From the NCBI GenBank assembly GCA_012295275.1, contig CM022670.1:34572801-34636800 (forward strand): DNA of 64,000 nucleotides, given 5' to 3'. Positions 28,401-41,000 of the stretch are shown piece by piece; position 1 is the first letter of the stretch, and each line of letters starts with the position of its first letter. The position numbers were made by a program, and so were the translations under genes. The stretch comes from Chrysomallon squamiferum (taxonomy: Eukaryota > Mollusca > Gastropoda > Neomphalida > Peltospiridae). A model generated the notes under the pieces. It was not told the origin of the DNA, did not search any database, and was given only the letters and a program-made list of their open reading frames with translations.

Positions 28401-30696
28401 TGTGTGTCATGAATTGTTTAATAACAGTTATAAAAACATTTACAGCATATTAATAATGTTTTCTGCACATAATTACAACAACTTTTGTTTTAAGGCTGAA
28501 TAATACACTTATACAGAAAATGTGTGTACATTTTTATTCAGACTTTATATTCCATCTCTTATGTTTACTTTCTGACAAGAAGGGGTGGGGGGGAAAATAA
28601 ACTGCAGATAATAAAATAATAAATAAATAAATCAAAAGCTGACAACTCATTTCTAACAAATCACAGATGCCCCTACAGCTGTGGGACAGAAAAATATCCA
28701 TATGGAGAAGGAAAAAAAGTCATGCTCTAGTGGACATAAAAAAACGTCATTCTGTGTCATGACAGCTTGCAAGCGGTAGGGAGCATTCAGTTAGCTGATG
28801 TACCAATAGTAGCCAAGCATGGGCGATCCTCTGACCTTTCCCAGTGTCTGAAATCTTTCAACATCAGAATTTCCTTTTGTGTTGTAAAATATATTCAAGT
28901 ATTAAGTAAAGCGTCAGTGTGTTTTCGCCTGCCACATGTTCCCACATAAACCTATTAAGTCTTTGCCCGTGTTACTAAGAAAGGATAGAACAAGGAGGTT
29001 AATTTCCATAATAACACAAGAAAGAAAGAAAGAAAGAAAGAGAAAATCACATCTTGTATAAATATTCTGATACATTCTAAACATTCTACAAAACAAACAT
29101 TATTAGATTTCAAAGCTGGTGTGTCCTAAAATTGAAATTTAGATGTCAGTGGTGTTAGATGTCAAGAATGACATGTCCAAAAAACTGAAATGTAGGTATA
29201 ATTAGTATTAGGTATCAATTCCAGAAAATGATATTTACAGACTGATATTTTTAGTTTTGAATAATGATACATCCAAAAATATAAATTTTCAACACTGATA
29301 TATGAAGAAATGTAGTGATCCAGTAAGTACATTGCAGATTAATGACTAGAGTATGAATAAAATACGTAATTAGATATGGTTCTATAAACAAGTGTAATAA
29401 ACATAAAAATAGCTATAAGTGAATTTAAAATGATTTTAAAATAGTTAATTTGAAAAATTAACATGCTATAAATAAATGATTGTGATCTAGGTTGGTATAA
29501 GGATTCATATATCACAAAGTCATAATGAAAACACTGTATTGTTATTTAAAAGATTTAACATTTCTGAATCTATATCTTCCAACGTGTAGGATATTATTTC
29601 AATCCTTATAATTAAGAAATAATCATGACAAAAATAGAGAGCCTATTATAACATTACAGTTGAAACATTTGAAATTTAGGATTTTAAAGTACTGAAATGA
29701 TTTTATAAAGATCGATTCATTTTAGTAAATTTTTAGGGAAGAAAGGAAAAAAAAAGTGTAGTAATGCATGAATTACATATTAATCCTTTATTTCATCTTT
29801 ATCTGTAATTCAAGCTTTCAACCCTTTTCACCACTAACACGAACAAAGATACTGAATTACATTTCCAACAGTCAAACAATTAACTGAAAGAGATTCTCTT
29901 CAATTTTTGTACAATGAGTAACACAAAGTAGTGTCAGTTTTTCTCCTAGTGAACAAACAAACAAACAAGTGGTAAGAACATGTATTTAAAAAAAACCAAC
30001 GATAACAGCACTCTAACCAGTAATGTGTAACTTATTTATAATAAATCTGGGAAGAAAGGAGGAAGTATTTTTAAACAGTGAAGTGATTTCATACCAGATG
30101 TCTTTTTGTTAGCTGAATTTGCAAGAAAATAAAATTTTGACACAGATATAGCTATTTTTATCTTCAAAATTTTAATTACACAGTATAGATAATTGTCCAG
30201 TATATCCAAATTTATTGCTATTGTATTATAGTCCACTTCATTTAATGTAAATAAACAGTTGTTAAAGTCTTTTGATTTGATTTTAACATGTACCAAATAC
30301 CTGTCAGTGTTTAGTTAGGGTCATAGAAAGATAAAACAAATCAACACAGAAAGAAACTGATTCTAAGGAAGGTATTAAATAATAACATTTCTTTTTCCAA
30401 CTGAGATGTCTCATTTCTGTTACAGAAGTAAAATAGTGGGATGTGTTTTAAAATAATATTTCTTAAGTTAAATTTCTTATAAGAAGCAGACTATTTATTT
30501 ATTTATTTTTTTAATTTTTTTTTTTAAAAAGAAAAAAAAAAAAAAGCAACCACAAAAAATCCCCATCTAAATTAATAAAACAATCTCAAATATTTTTATT
30601 TTTTTTAAATATTATAATTGCTTCTCAGATATAAATAATACTTTTAAATCCTGAATCTTTATTTTTAGTCATCAGAAGTGTGTTATTCTTCTGCTT

Positions 30697-30758
<62 letters not shown>

Positions 30759-32120
30759 CAACTTATAGGGATTGTTCAACCAAACTTTGTGGAATTCTGT
30801 TAACAACATTCAATACTAAAAAAAGTTTACTATATGACAGATAGCAAAAATTGAAATGGACTCATTAACTGGAGAAGAAGAAAACAAAAAAGGTTGAATT
30901 ATCCAATTACAAATCACTACAAACATTGTTCATCCATCATGTCAAAAAAAGGACAAATGGGAATAAACAGCATAGTTACTTAATTAATATAATTTAACTG
31001 TGTGTGTGCATACTAATAACTTTTTCAGTATGATTTCTCTGTATGTATGTGTATTTCTTTGTGAATTCAGTGATTTCAGCTCTAATTTTTTTTGGTTTCA
31101 TAGAGTTTCCTGCTTAATTTGAAATATATGTCACATAATTATTGTTTGTCACTCAGTTTTCTTTCAAATTTTAATTTGTGTCAGTAACAGGCACAGAGAA
31201 TTAATTAAGTGCATTTTAGATTAACAGGCTGATACAGCAATATAAGGAAAAGAAATAATGAGTTCTTAAGAAGTGTGTCACAAAAACACATAATGCACAT
31301 TTGTTGTATAAGTCTGACATGTATAGCTTGACAGTAGAGTAGTTGATATATGATATGCATTAACATTTATTTAAAGATTATGGTCATCACTAGAGCTTCC
31401 TGGTTCAAGACAACACTAGGCAAGTTTACCATAGCACAATACATTTAGTTTCCTGTACTGATGTGTCATCAAACCCGATAAGAAAATCAACAAACTTATA
31501 ATAATTTGAAAATTCCTGTTTTAATGTTAACAAAGAAAGAAGAAATAGAAGAAAACTAACAACAAAAAAACCCCAAAACAACAGTATCAACATAGCTTAG
31601 CCTTGAATTTATTAATAATGGGCTATTTTAATGTTTTAATAAAGTCATTGTGTGTGAATAGTTCAGAATCTTTATGACAATATTGTCCTGAGTATTTGGC
31701 ACCTGTCCAACAAAAATACACTACAATATAAAATGATGCTTATTTATTTGAAATAACTTGCATATCAGTTGATACATATATATTCAAAAACAAAATGGAA
31801 ATATGTATCTACACTCAGTTTTAAATATGTACAATTATAAACTGATAATCTAGAAAGGTTTTAAACAGTATGTTCAATGCATTTATTTAACAGTATGATT
31901 AAAATGTGACATTACCTCATACAGAACCACATGCAATATATACCTTACTATACTAATTACATACTTGTAATCAAATACTAAGAAGTTGGAATTATAAGTT
32001 AAAGAATTGTATTAATATTTTTTCTCTGAGGAAACCCTGCTGTCAGAATGTGTTACTGAAAGGAAAAATTAATTATTATACTAAGGAAAGACTTCATTTC
32101 TTTTTCTAAATATCCATTAT

Positions 32121-32167
<47 letters not shown>

Positions 32168-33428
32168 GTAATGGTAAGTCATTAATTAATTTATAGCCCA
32201 AGGTTAAAAAAGAAAACTTGCAACAACAAACTTGTCAAAATAATTTTTAAATCATTAACGTATGATTTATGTTACTTGATAGTACTTAAATGTCAAACTT
32301 CAGTAAGATAAAAGAGAAAAGAAAGTTCACCCATTCATTTCAAATTAATTGACTTGTTTTGTTGAAAACTGGAAGTAACAAAAATAGTAATTTATGGGGT
32401 TTTTGGGGTTTTTTTTTTTTTTTTTTGGCTACTGTTGGTTTTTTAAATTTATTATTTTTTTTTTTTTTTTTTACTTTTTGCATGTGTATTTGTGATATTG
32501 TAATTGATATTAAACAGTAACACGTTACAATTAGCTATGATGAAGGATACATATCAAATCATGACAAATTATATTCTCCATTTTATTGCTTCAAGATCAT
32601 TGGATGTATTAGTCCATTAGAAATATATTTTTAAATCTCTATGAGGTATTTAACAGCAATGCTTAAAATATCTTTTTGATAACAATTAGAATTAAATTAT
32701 ATCATAAAATATTTAAGCAAAGCTGATTTTGATTTACTGAGAATAATGTGAAATGACAATATTTAAAAACCAAAAAAAAAAAACACCAGTGGAAATATTT
32801 TTACTTCACTGCACTTACAGTGTATACCATTATTTGGTGAAAGTTATTTAAGTTAATTGTTCCTAATCCTATTACCTGTATCAATAACCAGTCATGCTTT
32901 TATTTAAACTGATTGAGCAATGGTTTTCTTTTATTGTATACCTATATACCTATAACTTATAAGTATAACTTAAGTTATAAGCATCTTATGCAAACTGAAA
33001 ATAGTATTATTACTTATTAAATTATAAATATGAAACAAATTGTGGATCGTTTTATTTACACATTTTATACAGACTATAGACTATAGAGTATAGTCTACAG
33101 CATATTATACGAACACATATAAAATATATTTTTAACAACAATAATACAAATCATATCAATTATCATATATAACATCAGCTTCTTATTGGCTGCTGTTTCT
33201 AAAATAATACTGACTCCAGACAGATGCTGACAGTAGCGAAAAAATAAATAAAATTATTATCAATATCAATATTATGATATAAAATTACTATTATCATGAT
33301 GAATTATTATGCATAAGCAAAAACTTGGAGTTTAAACCTACCGATCGGAAAATTCGAAATGTCGTTTTCCTTTCTGGTGGGGACTTGACTAACCATCCTG
33401 AGTAAACTTTATGCTCTATTTTGTTCAT
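13382..33428 (-). CDS. GAB: GAB/DOS-family receptor tyrosine kinase docking protein
   Basis: Six coding exons (transcription order): 33428-33342, 18818-18521, 18118-16799, 14545-14455, 14123-14015, 13618-13382. Intron phases agree and give 713 residues, close to human GAB1 (694). The start ATG at 33428 follows an in-frame TGA. Exon 1 holds GWLVKSPPE, the family's N-terminal PH signature. Exon 2 completes the PH domain (KWKRRFFVL, LSADSEEEMTSWVRNLC; domain about 8-125). The proline-rich middle has many YxxP motifs (YDVPP, YDIPPP, YDTPPP), a Grb2 SH3-type PPRPPKP near 411-418, and YxxM motifs near Y514 and Y536 of the PI3-kinase p85 type. The C-terminus has YLDLAL (about Y658) and TEYREIDFV (about Y688), matching the spaced SHP2-binding tyrosines of GAB1. 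By family, it sits at the inner membrane and links receptors to Grb2, PI3K, Crk and SHP2. Which vertebrate GAB it matches best is not resolved. Confidence 0.93.
13694..13840. repeat. 72-base tandem duplication in the last GAB intron
   Basis: TCATGGGATATTGGTGAGG at about 13701 recurs as TCATGGAACACTGGTGGAAG at about 13773. The two diverged copies lie within the intron 13619-14014, between GAB coding exons 5 and 6. Confidence 0.6.
14546..16798. other. GAB intron 3 (2.25 kb)
   Basis: This intron separates the large proline-rich exon from the 91-base exon. It is AT-rich and contains a tandem duplication of about 244 bases (separate entry). The minus-strand open frame at 16013-16234 lies inside that duplication and shows no domain. 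The other inner introns are 13619-14014, 14124-14454 and 18119-18520; none shows other genes. Confidence 0.6.
16044..16560. repeat. Tandem repeat of about 244 bases, two copies plus a partial third
   Basis: The segment beginning ATACTCAACAACATTTGTTT at 16044 is repeated from 16288 (ATACTCAACAGCATCTGTTT). It keeps the downstream landmarks AACTTGCAAATGAG, GAACAGAAAAGAAATCAGAA, CTGCATGGATTCAC and GGATTATGACA. A third, truncated start (ATACATCAGCATGCTTTAAC) is at about 16519. It lies wholly within a GAB intron. Confidence 0.85.
22930..24000. repeat. Degenerate repeated segments in GAB intron 1
   Basis: TAATGGAATCTGCTAAA followed by ATCAGA recurs near 23180 and 23590, with weaker versions near 23337 (TAATGGAAAATGCTTAACAT) and 23960. 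The companion motif ATCTGAGAAACA occurs near 23099 and 23645, with a weaker form (ATCTGACAAACC) near 23868. This looks like an old, diverged tandem or segmental duplication with units of a few hundred bases. I do not recognise the element. Confidence 0.5.
29109..29305. repeat. Degenerate minisatellite, unit about 50-60 bases
   Basis: Four imperfect units can be aligned on the shared order (GA)ATGA(C/T)AT..CC(A)AAA.. followed by AAAT/GAAAT and a GT/GATAT segment. Divergence is high, so the unit boundaries are approximate. Confidence 0.4.
30697..30756. repeat. (AAT)n microsatellite, about 20 units
   Basis: An essentially pure AAT array inside GAB intron 1. Confidence 0.9.
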
Positions 33429-35098
33429 CTTTATCAACCCCTTGAGTCAGGCAACATTTTTTTTCACATCGCAGACGGTAGGGAATATCCACATTTACGT
33501 CAAAAACATATCTTATGCCATTTACGAAAAAGAAAACAGGAACTCTTGTAAAACAAGATATACTACATTCTAAACAGCGTATGAAATTAATTGCTGTCAA
33601 TCTTATTTGATTTGCGATTTGATTTTTAAAAATCAATATTACTTTGTTGTCGAAACGATGATTTGTCTAATGATAGAAAAAAAAAATCAAATTATAGAAA
33701 TTGGGTAATTGATAAAAAGCAACTATGTCAAATGTTACTGTTTCACACTACATATATTTATTATCAGATCATTTAAATATAAAGACTACTAAACGAACTG
33801 TAAAATAATTAATTATATAAATCTAAAATCTATTAGAAAAAATACTATAACACAAAATTTAAATATTTACATTTCTATATTTGCCATTATTACACATTAC
33901 AATACAATGAGAAAGTGAGGAATCAAATGATTAAACTTGTATCTACAAATTTGCGCCAGTGTTTGAAGTAGTTATAGAATAACCATATTAGCTATATGAT
34001 ATGAGTGCTAATTTTAAGTGGATATTCATTTTCATTATTAATTTTAGCAAGCAATATTGATGATACAGATGTTTAATTTGAACTAGCATTAAAAACAGAT
34101 ATGTTTTCAGGAGTATAGTATAAATATTAATTTTAGTTACAATAAGTTCCATTGGTTAGCCATTTGGAGCATTTAAACCAATCAAGCCTTCTATTATCTG
34201 TTTGGGTTTTGTTTGAGGAAGAGAAAAAATAAATGTGTAATCATGTATTTGATTGTGGTAAATGTTTTCTTATTTTTTTGGCTTCTTTATGTTACTTAGA
34301 CGATTACAAAATTATGTTTAAACAGCTAGCAGGTGAAATACAGACACATATGTATTCTGATTTCAAGCAATAGAGAAGTGAAAGTAGTTAATATGCGATC
34401 AAATATAATTTGCCATTTCTTGAAATAAGTTCTTTGCTTTTGCTGCTTTGCCTTTGCTAATATATAACTTATTTATAAGTAATTTTATGAATGTAACATG
34501 TACTGGGATTGTATATCAAAACCGAATTGTACATTTAGATTCTCTGCTGAAACGTTTCACTTTCAGGGGTTAACATTAAATTTTATGATATAATTTATAA
34601 GAATCATATCATTTTTTATTATCATCAAGGGAGTATAATGTTATAGTTAATCTATGTGAAAACTATACCGTCACTGTGACACATCTTAAATTCATTTAAA
34701 ATCACTCGTACAACATTATTGTTTTCCGTTATAACTTACAATGTTACATGCCATACATTTCTTGTAACCTATTTTAAACAGCTATAGTGTTCACTGATAC
34801 AAATAGTATTTATAAACTGTGATCATGTTATTAACATGTTATAAATGAAATAATAATATTAACAACAAATAATATTAACAAAAATTATTATTTTAAAATA
34901 TGTTTGATATTTATAGAAATTGAAGGAAAACAAATAAACTACTTTCTGTTATGTCAGTAGCTATGTGATTAGACTTTATAGTATTAATATACTATTTCTC
35001 TGTTTCATAATGTAATAATTATATTTTTTCTGGTTTCTCAGGTCAGTAAAGCTAGAGCAAAATGTTTTTAATGATGGAATTAATATGTGACATTTGGT
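33429..35098. promoter_or_regulatory. Divergent upstream region between GAB and CAPN15
   Basis: The GAB start codon (minus) and the CAPN15 start codon (plus) are 1.67 kb apart and point away from each other, so both 5' ends and their promoters must lie here or be spliced in from here. A pyrimidine-rich acceptor ending TTTCTCAG at 35040 suggests that the CAPN15 5' untranslated region is spliced and that a non-coding first exon lies upstream. I cannot place transcription starts from sequence alone. The region is AT-rich with no CpG-island character. Confidence 0.4.
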
Positions 35099-38000
35099 AT
35101 GGATGAACCAATGGACATTGATTCATTTGATAGTGGTGACTCTTGGTCATTGTTAAATAATGTCAGATTAATTTCTTGTCAGACTGTGAAAATCAGTGAA
35201 AGTATGGAAGATAAAAATAAGCCAGATGACGGCGCTAAGAAGCCTGAACAAAACGGTGCAAATAAAAAAGTGACAAAAAAGTCTTCTGGACAGAAGATGA
35301 CAAACAAAGAAAAGAATGTGAAAGAAAAAGCGGCTAAAAACAATGTTTCAGATTCACAAGTAAGGTTACCTACCAATGGTTCAGAATCTACTTCAGAAGA
35401 CTGGACATGCAGCAAATGTACATTGCTGAATCCTCCTTCAGCACAACAGTGCACCATGTGTGAAGCTTACCGAGTGTCGCGAGTCCCCACATCCATTCCT
35501 GACGTCATTGACGTAGACCAGTTTGTTCCATCACTGAAACGAGGTGAACCAGATGGACAGGAGGAGTTAGAGATATCTCAGATGCCAGGACAAACAAGTA
35601 CAAATCAACCTGTTACCAATGCAGGTAAAAAAGGACCGGCGGGTGAATTCAGGAGCCAAAAACAGTCAGTCAGAGTGGTGGTAGTGGTGCAACAGCAACA
35701 GCAACAACTTCAGCTGCATCTGCAAGCTCAGCTTCAGCAGCCTCAGGTCCAGATATGGAATATGAATGGACTTGCAAGAAGTGTAGTTACTCTTGCAATC
35801 CATCATGGACTCAGTCCTGTGATATGTGTGGTTTTGCTAAAGAGGAGAGAAGCACAGCACCAATGACCCCAATAGAATTTATACAAGATTCTGTCAAGTA
35901 TTCTGTCAAGACAGCAGTCAAAACTTCAGTCAGCCCAGGAGGAGATGTTTGGTCATGTGATGTTTGTACTTATGAAAATTCTATTCACCATAATGTTTGC
36001 TTCATGTGTGGTGGTTCCAAGACATCGGGACGCACAGAACTTCAGTGGTCGTGCTCAAATTGTACACTCTTAAACGACAATGACAGAACAAAATGTAAAG
36101 TGTGTATGGTTGAAAGAGCAGAATCATCAGTAAAGAATAGTGCAGAGTCAGCTAAGGTCTGGAAATGTTCAGTTTGTACATACAACAATAATATACCAGT
36201 CAAGCAGTGCAAGATGTGTAACACACCTAAGTCAAAACCACCTCGACCCAGACCACCAGAAACTGCTGTTCCTGGTACACTGCAGAGGCAGGAGAGCTGT
36301 CTGATGGAGGAAATGAGACGTATCGAAGAAAGGGAAGCTCGGGAACAATGGCAGTCAATTACAGCTTTCTGTAAACAGGTAAACTAACTCAGCTTAAATT
36401 TTAATTAATTTAAAAAGTAACATAAAAGTATTACAATAAATCAGTTTTGATTTTTCAAGCTAAACTACATATGTTTTAAGGCACGTTTATTGTGTGAAAA
36501 ACCAAAAGTTTTAACAGCTGATTATTATATTTATTTTACTACAGCAATCTTATTAAAAAGCTAAATAATTAATGCAGATATAATTTCCTTGTTAAATGTA
36601 AATAGTTCATGTTACAATCCACTGATAGAGTAAAATTTTAAACATGAATTTAATTTGAAAATGTCTTTTATTTATCACCAAGATCTTGATTTTTTAAATT
36701 TGTTATTAATACAATTCCTTAAACAATGTGTTTTAAATTAGTACATGACATTTATTTTTCAGAACAAAGAAGTTTTCATAGATGATTCATTTCCACCACT
36801 GCCTAAGTCTCTGTATAATGACCCACAAAAGCCATTTTGCTCATCTCCAGTTCATTGGCTACGAGCAAAACATATAAAGGTTATGGACTCAGATAAAAGC
36901 CGCCTACCATGGGTTGTGTACAGAACTCCCAGGCCTGAAGATATATCTCAAGGAGCTTTAGGAAATTGTTGGTACGTTCTTTTTTGGTATTTTACATTAA
37001 ATCTTAAATCATACTTATTACGTTATTATTTAATTTTCATACTGTACTGCAGAATACATTCAAGTATTCAGTTTTTGTGATCATCTGTTTTCTTTTGTGA
37101 GTTATGTACAGCTTCCTAGTTTAAAAAATAAAAAATAAATGAATGAATAGTAGGTTAAAATTATTAAAGTAGGTATTAAATAAAAAAAATAATGTTTCAG
37201 CAATGAATTCAAACAGAAACTTTTCATTTTAAATGTAGTTTATCAGTTTATAGTTTAGATATGTTTTACTGATTGATGAAATATTAATGCAGTTAGCAAA
37301 AAGAAGTAAAAATTATCTGATGAATGTCTTTTGACTGGAAACTTTATTTAGCATGCTGGGTAAATTTCAGGTTTCTCAGCTCACTGGCTGTATTGGCTGA
37401 ACAGCCAGATCTGGTGGAAAGAATAATTCTAACAAAAGAGGTATCTCCTGAAGGTGCCTATCAAGTACGACTGTGTCATGATGGCAAATGGAAAGTAGTT
37501 TTGATAGATGATCATTTTCCTTGCACTGAAAATGGAGTTCTTGTATTTTCACAGGTAGTAATAATTATTAGCTAAAGCATAATTATTACAGTTCTTGTAG
37601 ATCAGAAATTTGTTCTTCAGGCTTCATCTAGTCATTGTCTGCTATTAAACAGATCCAGTTATAACTAATTATGTGTTATGCTGAAAACAAAATTATTCCT
37701 AACTGAAAATCTAACAAGCTGTTAAATAGATCCTATTATAAGTATGTGGTATCATGAAAACAAAATTCCTAACTGAAAATCTTACTGCATCATTTATCTA
37801 AATCAGTGGTTTTCAACCTTTTTTTATACCGCGACCCATTATAAGCAACTCAGTATGACTAATGACCCCTTTAAAAATTTGATTCAATAATATCTAGGGT
37901 TACCATATTTTCATCAAACAATGACAGTACAAAAGGAATCTATATTCACTATGATGGGTCCGAAACCTATCTACACGTTTGTTTTTATTCCAAGTCAGGT

Positions 38001-41000
38001 TGAAAAAAGGTAAAACATACCCTAGCTCAAAACGATTGACCCCCAGAAAAAGCTAAAAGGTTGAAAACCTATAGCTCAAAAAATAATGACATCGTCAATA
38101 ATGTTCTGTTCTAACAGTAAAATTTTACTCAATGGAAAAAAGTGGAATAAAATGATGGGCATACAAACAATTAATTAGCATAAGCCAAGTTTTTTATTAA
38201 TATAAGTAGTATGAAATATCAAGTAGTTATTTTTTTGATAATTTGCTCCTTAACTTCAGAAAACTCCATCCAGAATAAATAAATATGATTATAAAATTAA
38301 AATATTATTGCTTATGTTGGTAAAAGGCCAAAAGAAGACAGCTATGGGTACCTCTAATAGAAAAAGCGATGGCTAAACTTCACGGATGTTACGAAGCTCT
38401 GGTTGCTGGGAAATGCATTGAAGGCCTGGCAACTTTAACTGGTGCTCCATGTGAGAGTGTAGCATTGCAGGGTGAGTTTTCTTATCAAATAATTTGTAAA
38501 TACTGGTAAATATGTTGCAGCTTGAAACTATAGACCATATACATCTTTCAGGAACAGACCATCTTGGCATAGTCGTTATAGTCTATTATGATAAAACACA
38601 TTGTTATTCATTTGTAATGTGATATAATGTTCACAATTAATCTAATGTATATTCAGGCTCAAGGAAAAAACACAGCAAATTTGTTTAGTTAAAACACTTT
38701 ACATCTGGTACACAATTTTGTTTATTATATAATTGTAGATATTTATATTATTTGTTTTGGAAAACTGAGAAAGAATAAAATAATATAGCTTTTGTTACAG
38801 TTATAATTTCTTATTGTATGTTTTCATTGCTTGTTATTTACACAGCAAATGAATCAAGAGGAAAAGAAATAGAGCCAGATATGATATGGACAAAACTTTT
38901 AAGTTCAAAAGATCATGGGTAAGATTACGATTTTCCTGTTACATCTGCCAAGTTCAAGAATTATATTTGAATTAAACTTAGTATTTTCAGATGTAATTTA
39001 GTAACTGAATTAGCTGAGGCCATTAAACCTTTTATGTATTTTTTTTTTTTTTTTTTTTTGAAAACATTATTGGTAAAAGTCAGGTTCCTGTTCCAGTTCT
39101 CAGTTTTCTAAAAATCTTAATTTAGAATAAGTTGCATGTCTTGAAAATTGTCAGTGATTTAATAATATAAACAAAATAAAATTCTTTTTTTTGGTTTTAA
39201 ATTAATGCTTGAAATTTGTATGGACAGGAAGGGATTTCTGAATAAAATGAATACCACATGAAAATGTAGCATTCAGAGTTATTATATTGAAAAACACCAA
39301 GAAAATTAATTCAATGTAATCATTTAAAATATTATCTACTTTTTAGCATGACACAGCTCTACCAGGACTTAAAATGTGTTCTACTTGTTCATTTTGAGAC
39401 TTTATTTATCATATCAAGAATTAATTTTGGTCATGTTGATTTCAGTTTTCTGATGGGAGCTTCCTGTGGAGGTGGAAACATGAAAATTGATGAGCAGTAT
39501 TACCAATCTATGGGTCTCAGACCAAGACATGCATATTCCATTCTTAATGTGGCAGATATTGAAGGCAACAAGTAATAATATTTACTTCCACTCTGTAATC
39601 AGAGAAATTAATCTGTAATTTTTTATTAACGGATGACTTCAACAATGAAAAAAATAATTTAAGCTTTTTAAAAAATAATTATATAATATTACAGATTTTG
39701 AAGAAAGGATGATATTTCATTATTTACAGTTATGATTTTTTTTTATATTTTTTTATAGACATGATAATGTACAAGAAAAAGAATCTCCTGCATTGAAGGT
39801 GCTTTTATAAGCATCTTTCTAGAGACTAGAAATGAATGACATACAATAAATATGTATTAGCTGAAAGGATATCAGAGATAGAATCCTAATAAACTGTTTT
39901 GAATAAAAAAATTAATGTAGTAATAATTCATAAAGTTCGATTTTAATTATTATTGTTATTGCTCTTTTAAATTGTTACTGTTTAATTTTATTATTATTAT
40001 TAATTTTTTAATTAATTATTATTATTAAAAAAATTTCATAATCTTACTCTGTGTTTTTAGGCTGATAAGATTACGAAATCCGTGGGGTCGATTTTCATGG
40101 AAGGGTGATTGGTCAGATGCTTCACCCAAGTGGCAGGCCATTAGTTCCAGAGTAAGAAATGATTTGATGGTACATGGTGGAATGGAAGGTGTTTTTTGGA
40201 TGTCATTTGAAGACCTGTTAAAGTAAGTTTATTTTTTAATCTTTTCAGATATTGTGAAATCATAACTTTACCTCAGGCTAAAGGAATGTAAGGCTTAGTA
40301 GAAATTATTATTATTATTTTTTTCAAAAGCTGTAGGATATTAATTTTGAAATTCAGAACTAAAGATCATGTTCACTGTGATTTATATATTCCATCATAAT
40401 TATTTTTTCTTCATTTTTTAAATTTTGCAGACATTTTGATAGTGTTGATGTGTGCAAAGTTCAACCAAACTGGAGAGAATCTCGTTTCCAAGGGGATTTT
40501 CCATCAAATGCACAACAACCCATGAAGATAATCAAACTTACAGTTTTTGAAACAACAGAAGTTGAGCTGGGTCTGTTTCAGGAGGGTGTCAGGTAAATTG
40601 TCATTAAATGTTACTATTTATTCAGGTCACCATTTCTATTAAAAAGCATTCATATCATTCATAATAATATATTAATATATTAGTCAATGATAATAATCTT
40701 TAAAAGTTTAATATTTTCATATCGATGGATTGACATTGGTTTATTAATATATTGAAATATTGTTTAGTATTTTATCATCATAGTTGTTTGTTTGTTTCTT
40801 TCTTTTTTCAAATTTAAAAGAGGTCCAGACAGAGTCAATAAATCGACTTTAGATCTGTGTATTCTTGTGCTGAGAAATACAACAAATCCTAACTGTGCTA
40901 CAGGAAAACTGATAGCACACAGTCAACGACAGCTACGCTGTTTCACTGGTTGTAATGTGATGTTGGAAACAGGAGAATACATTGTCCTGTGTCTGGCATT

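Larger units (their letters stand above)
18819..33341. other. GAB intron 1 (14.5 kb), no nested gene recognised
   Basis: This long intron splits the PH domain between exons 1 and 2. I found no nested coding exon with domain support. It holds many simple repeats: AC near 19371-19394, TG near 20575-20600, CA near 20943-20964, ATAG/AGAC near 26497-26552, T-rich ATT/GTTATT near 27419-27520, AAAC/AAAT near 28184-28262, GT near 28361-28388, AAT at about 30697-30756, CA near 32126-32162 and several A or T runs. Two degenerate longer repeats are listed separately. Small open frames inside it lack domain or splice support. Confidence 0.6.

Noticed and set aside
33072-33096. Palindrome AGACTATA...TATAGTCT near the GAB exon 1 donor
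   Set aside because: It is short, AT-rich and intronic, with no partner element; probably chance.
35622-35650. A 28-base GT-AG intron to explain the CAPN15 frame change
   Set aside because: It is far below usable intron length, and splicing it leads into an in-frame TAG before zinc finger 2.
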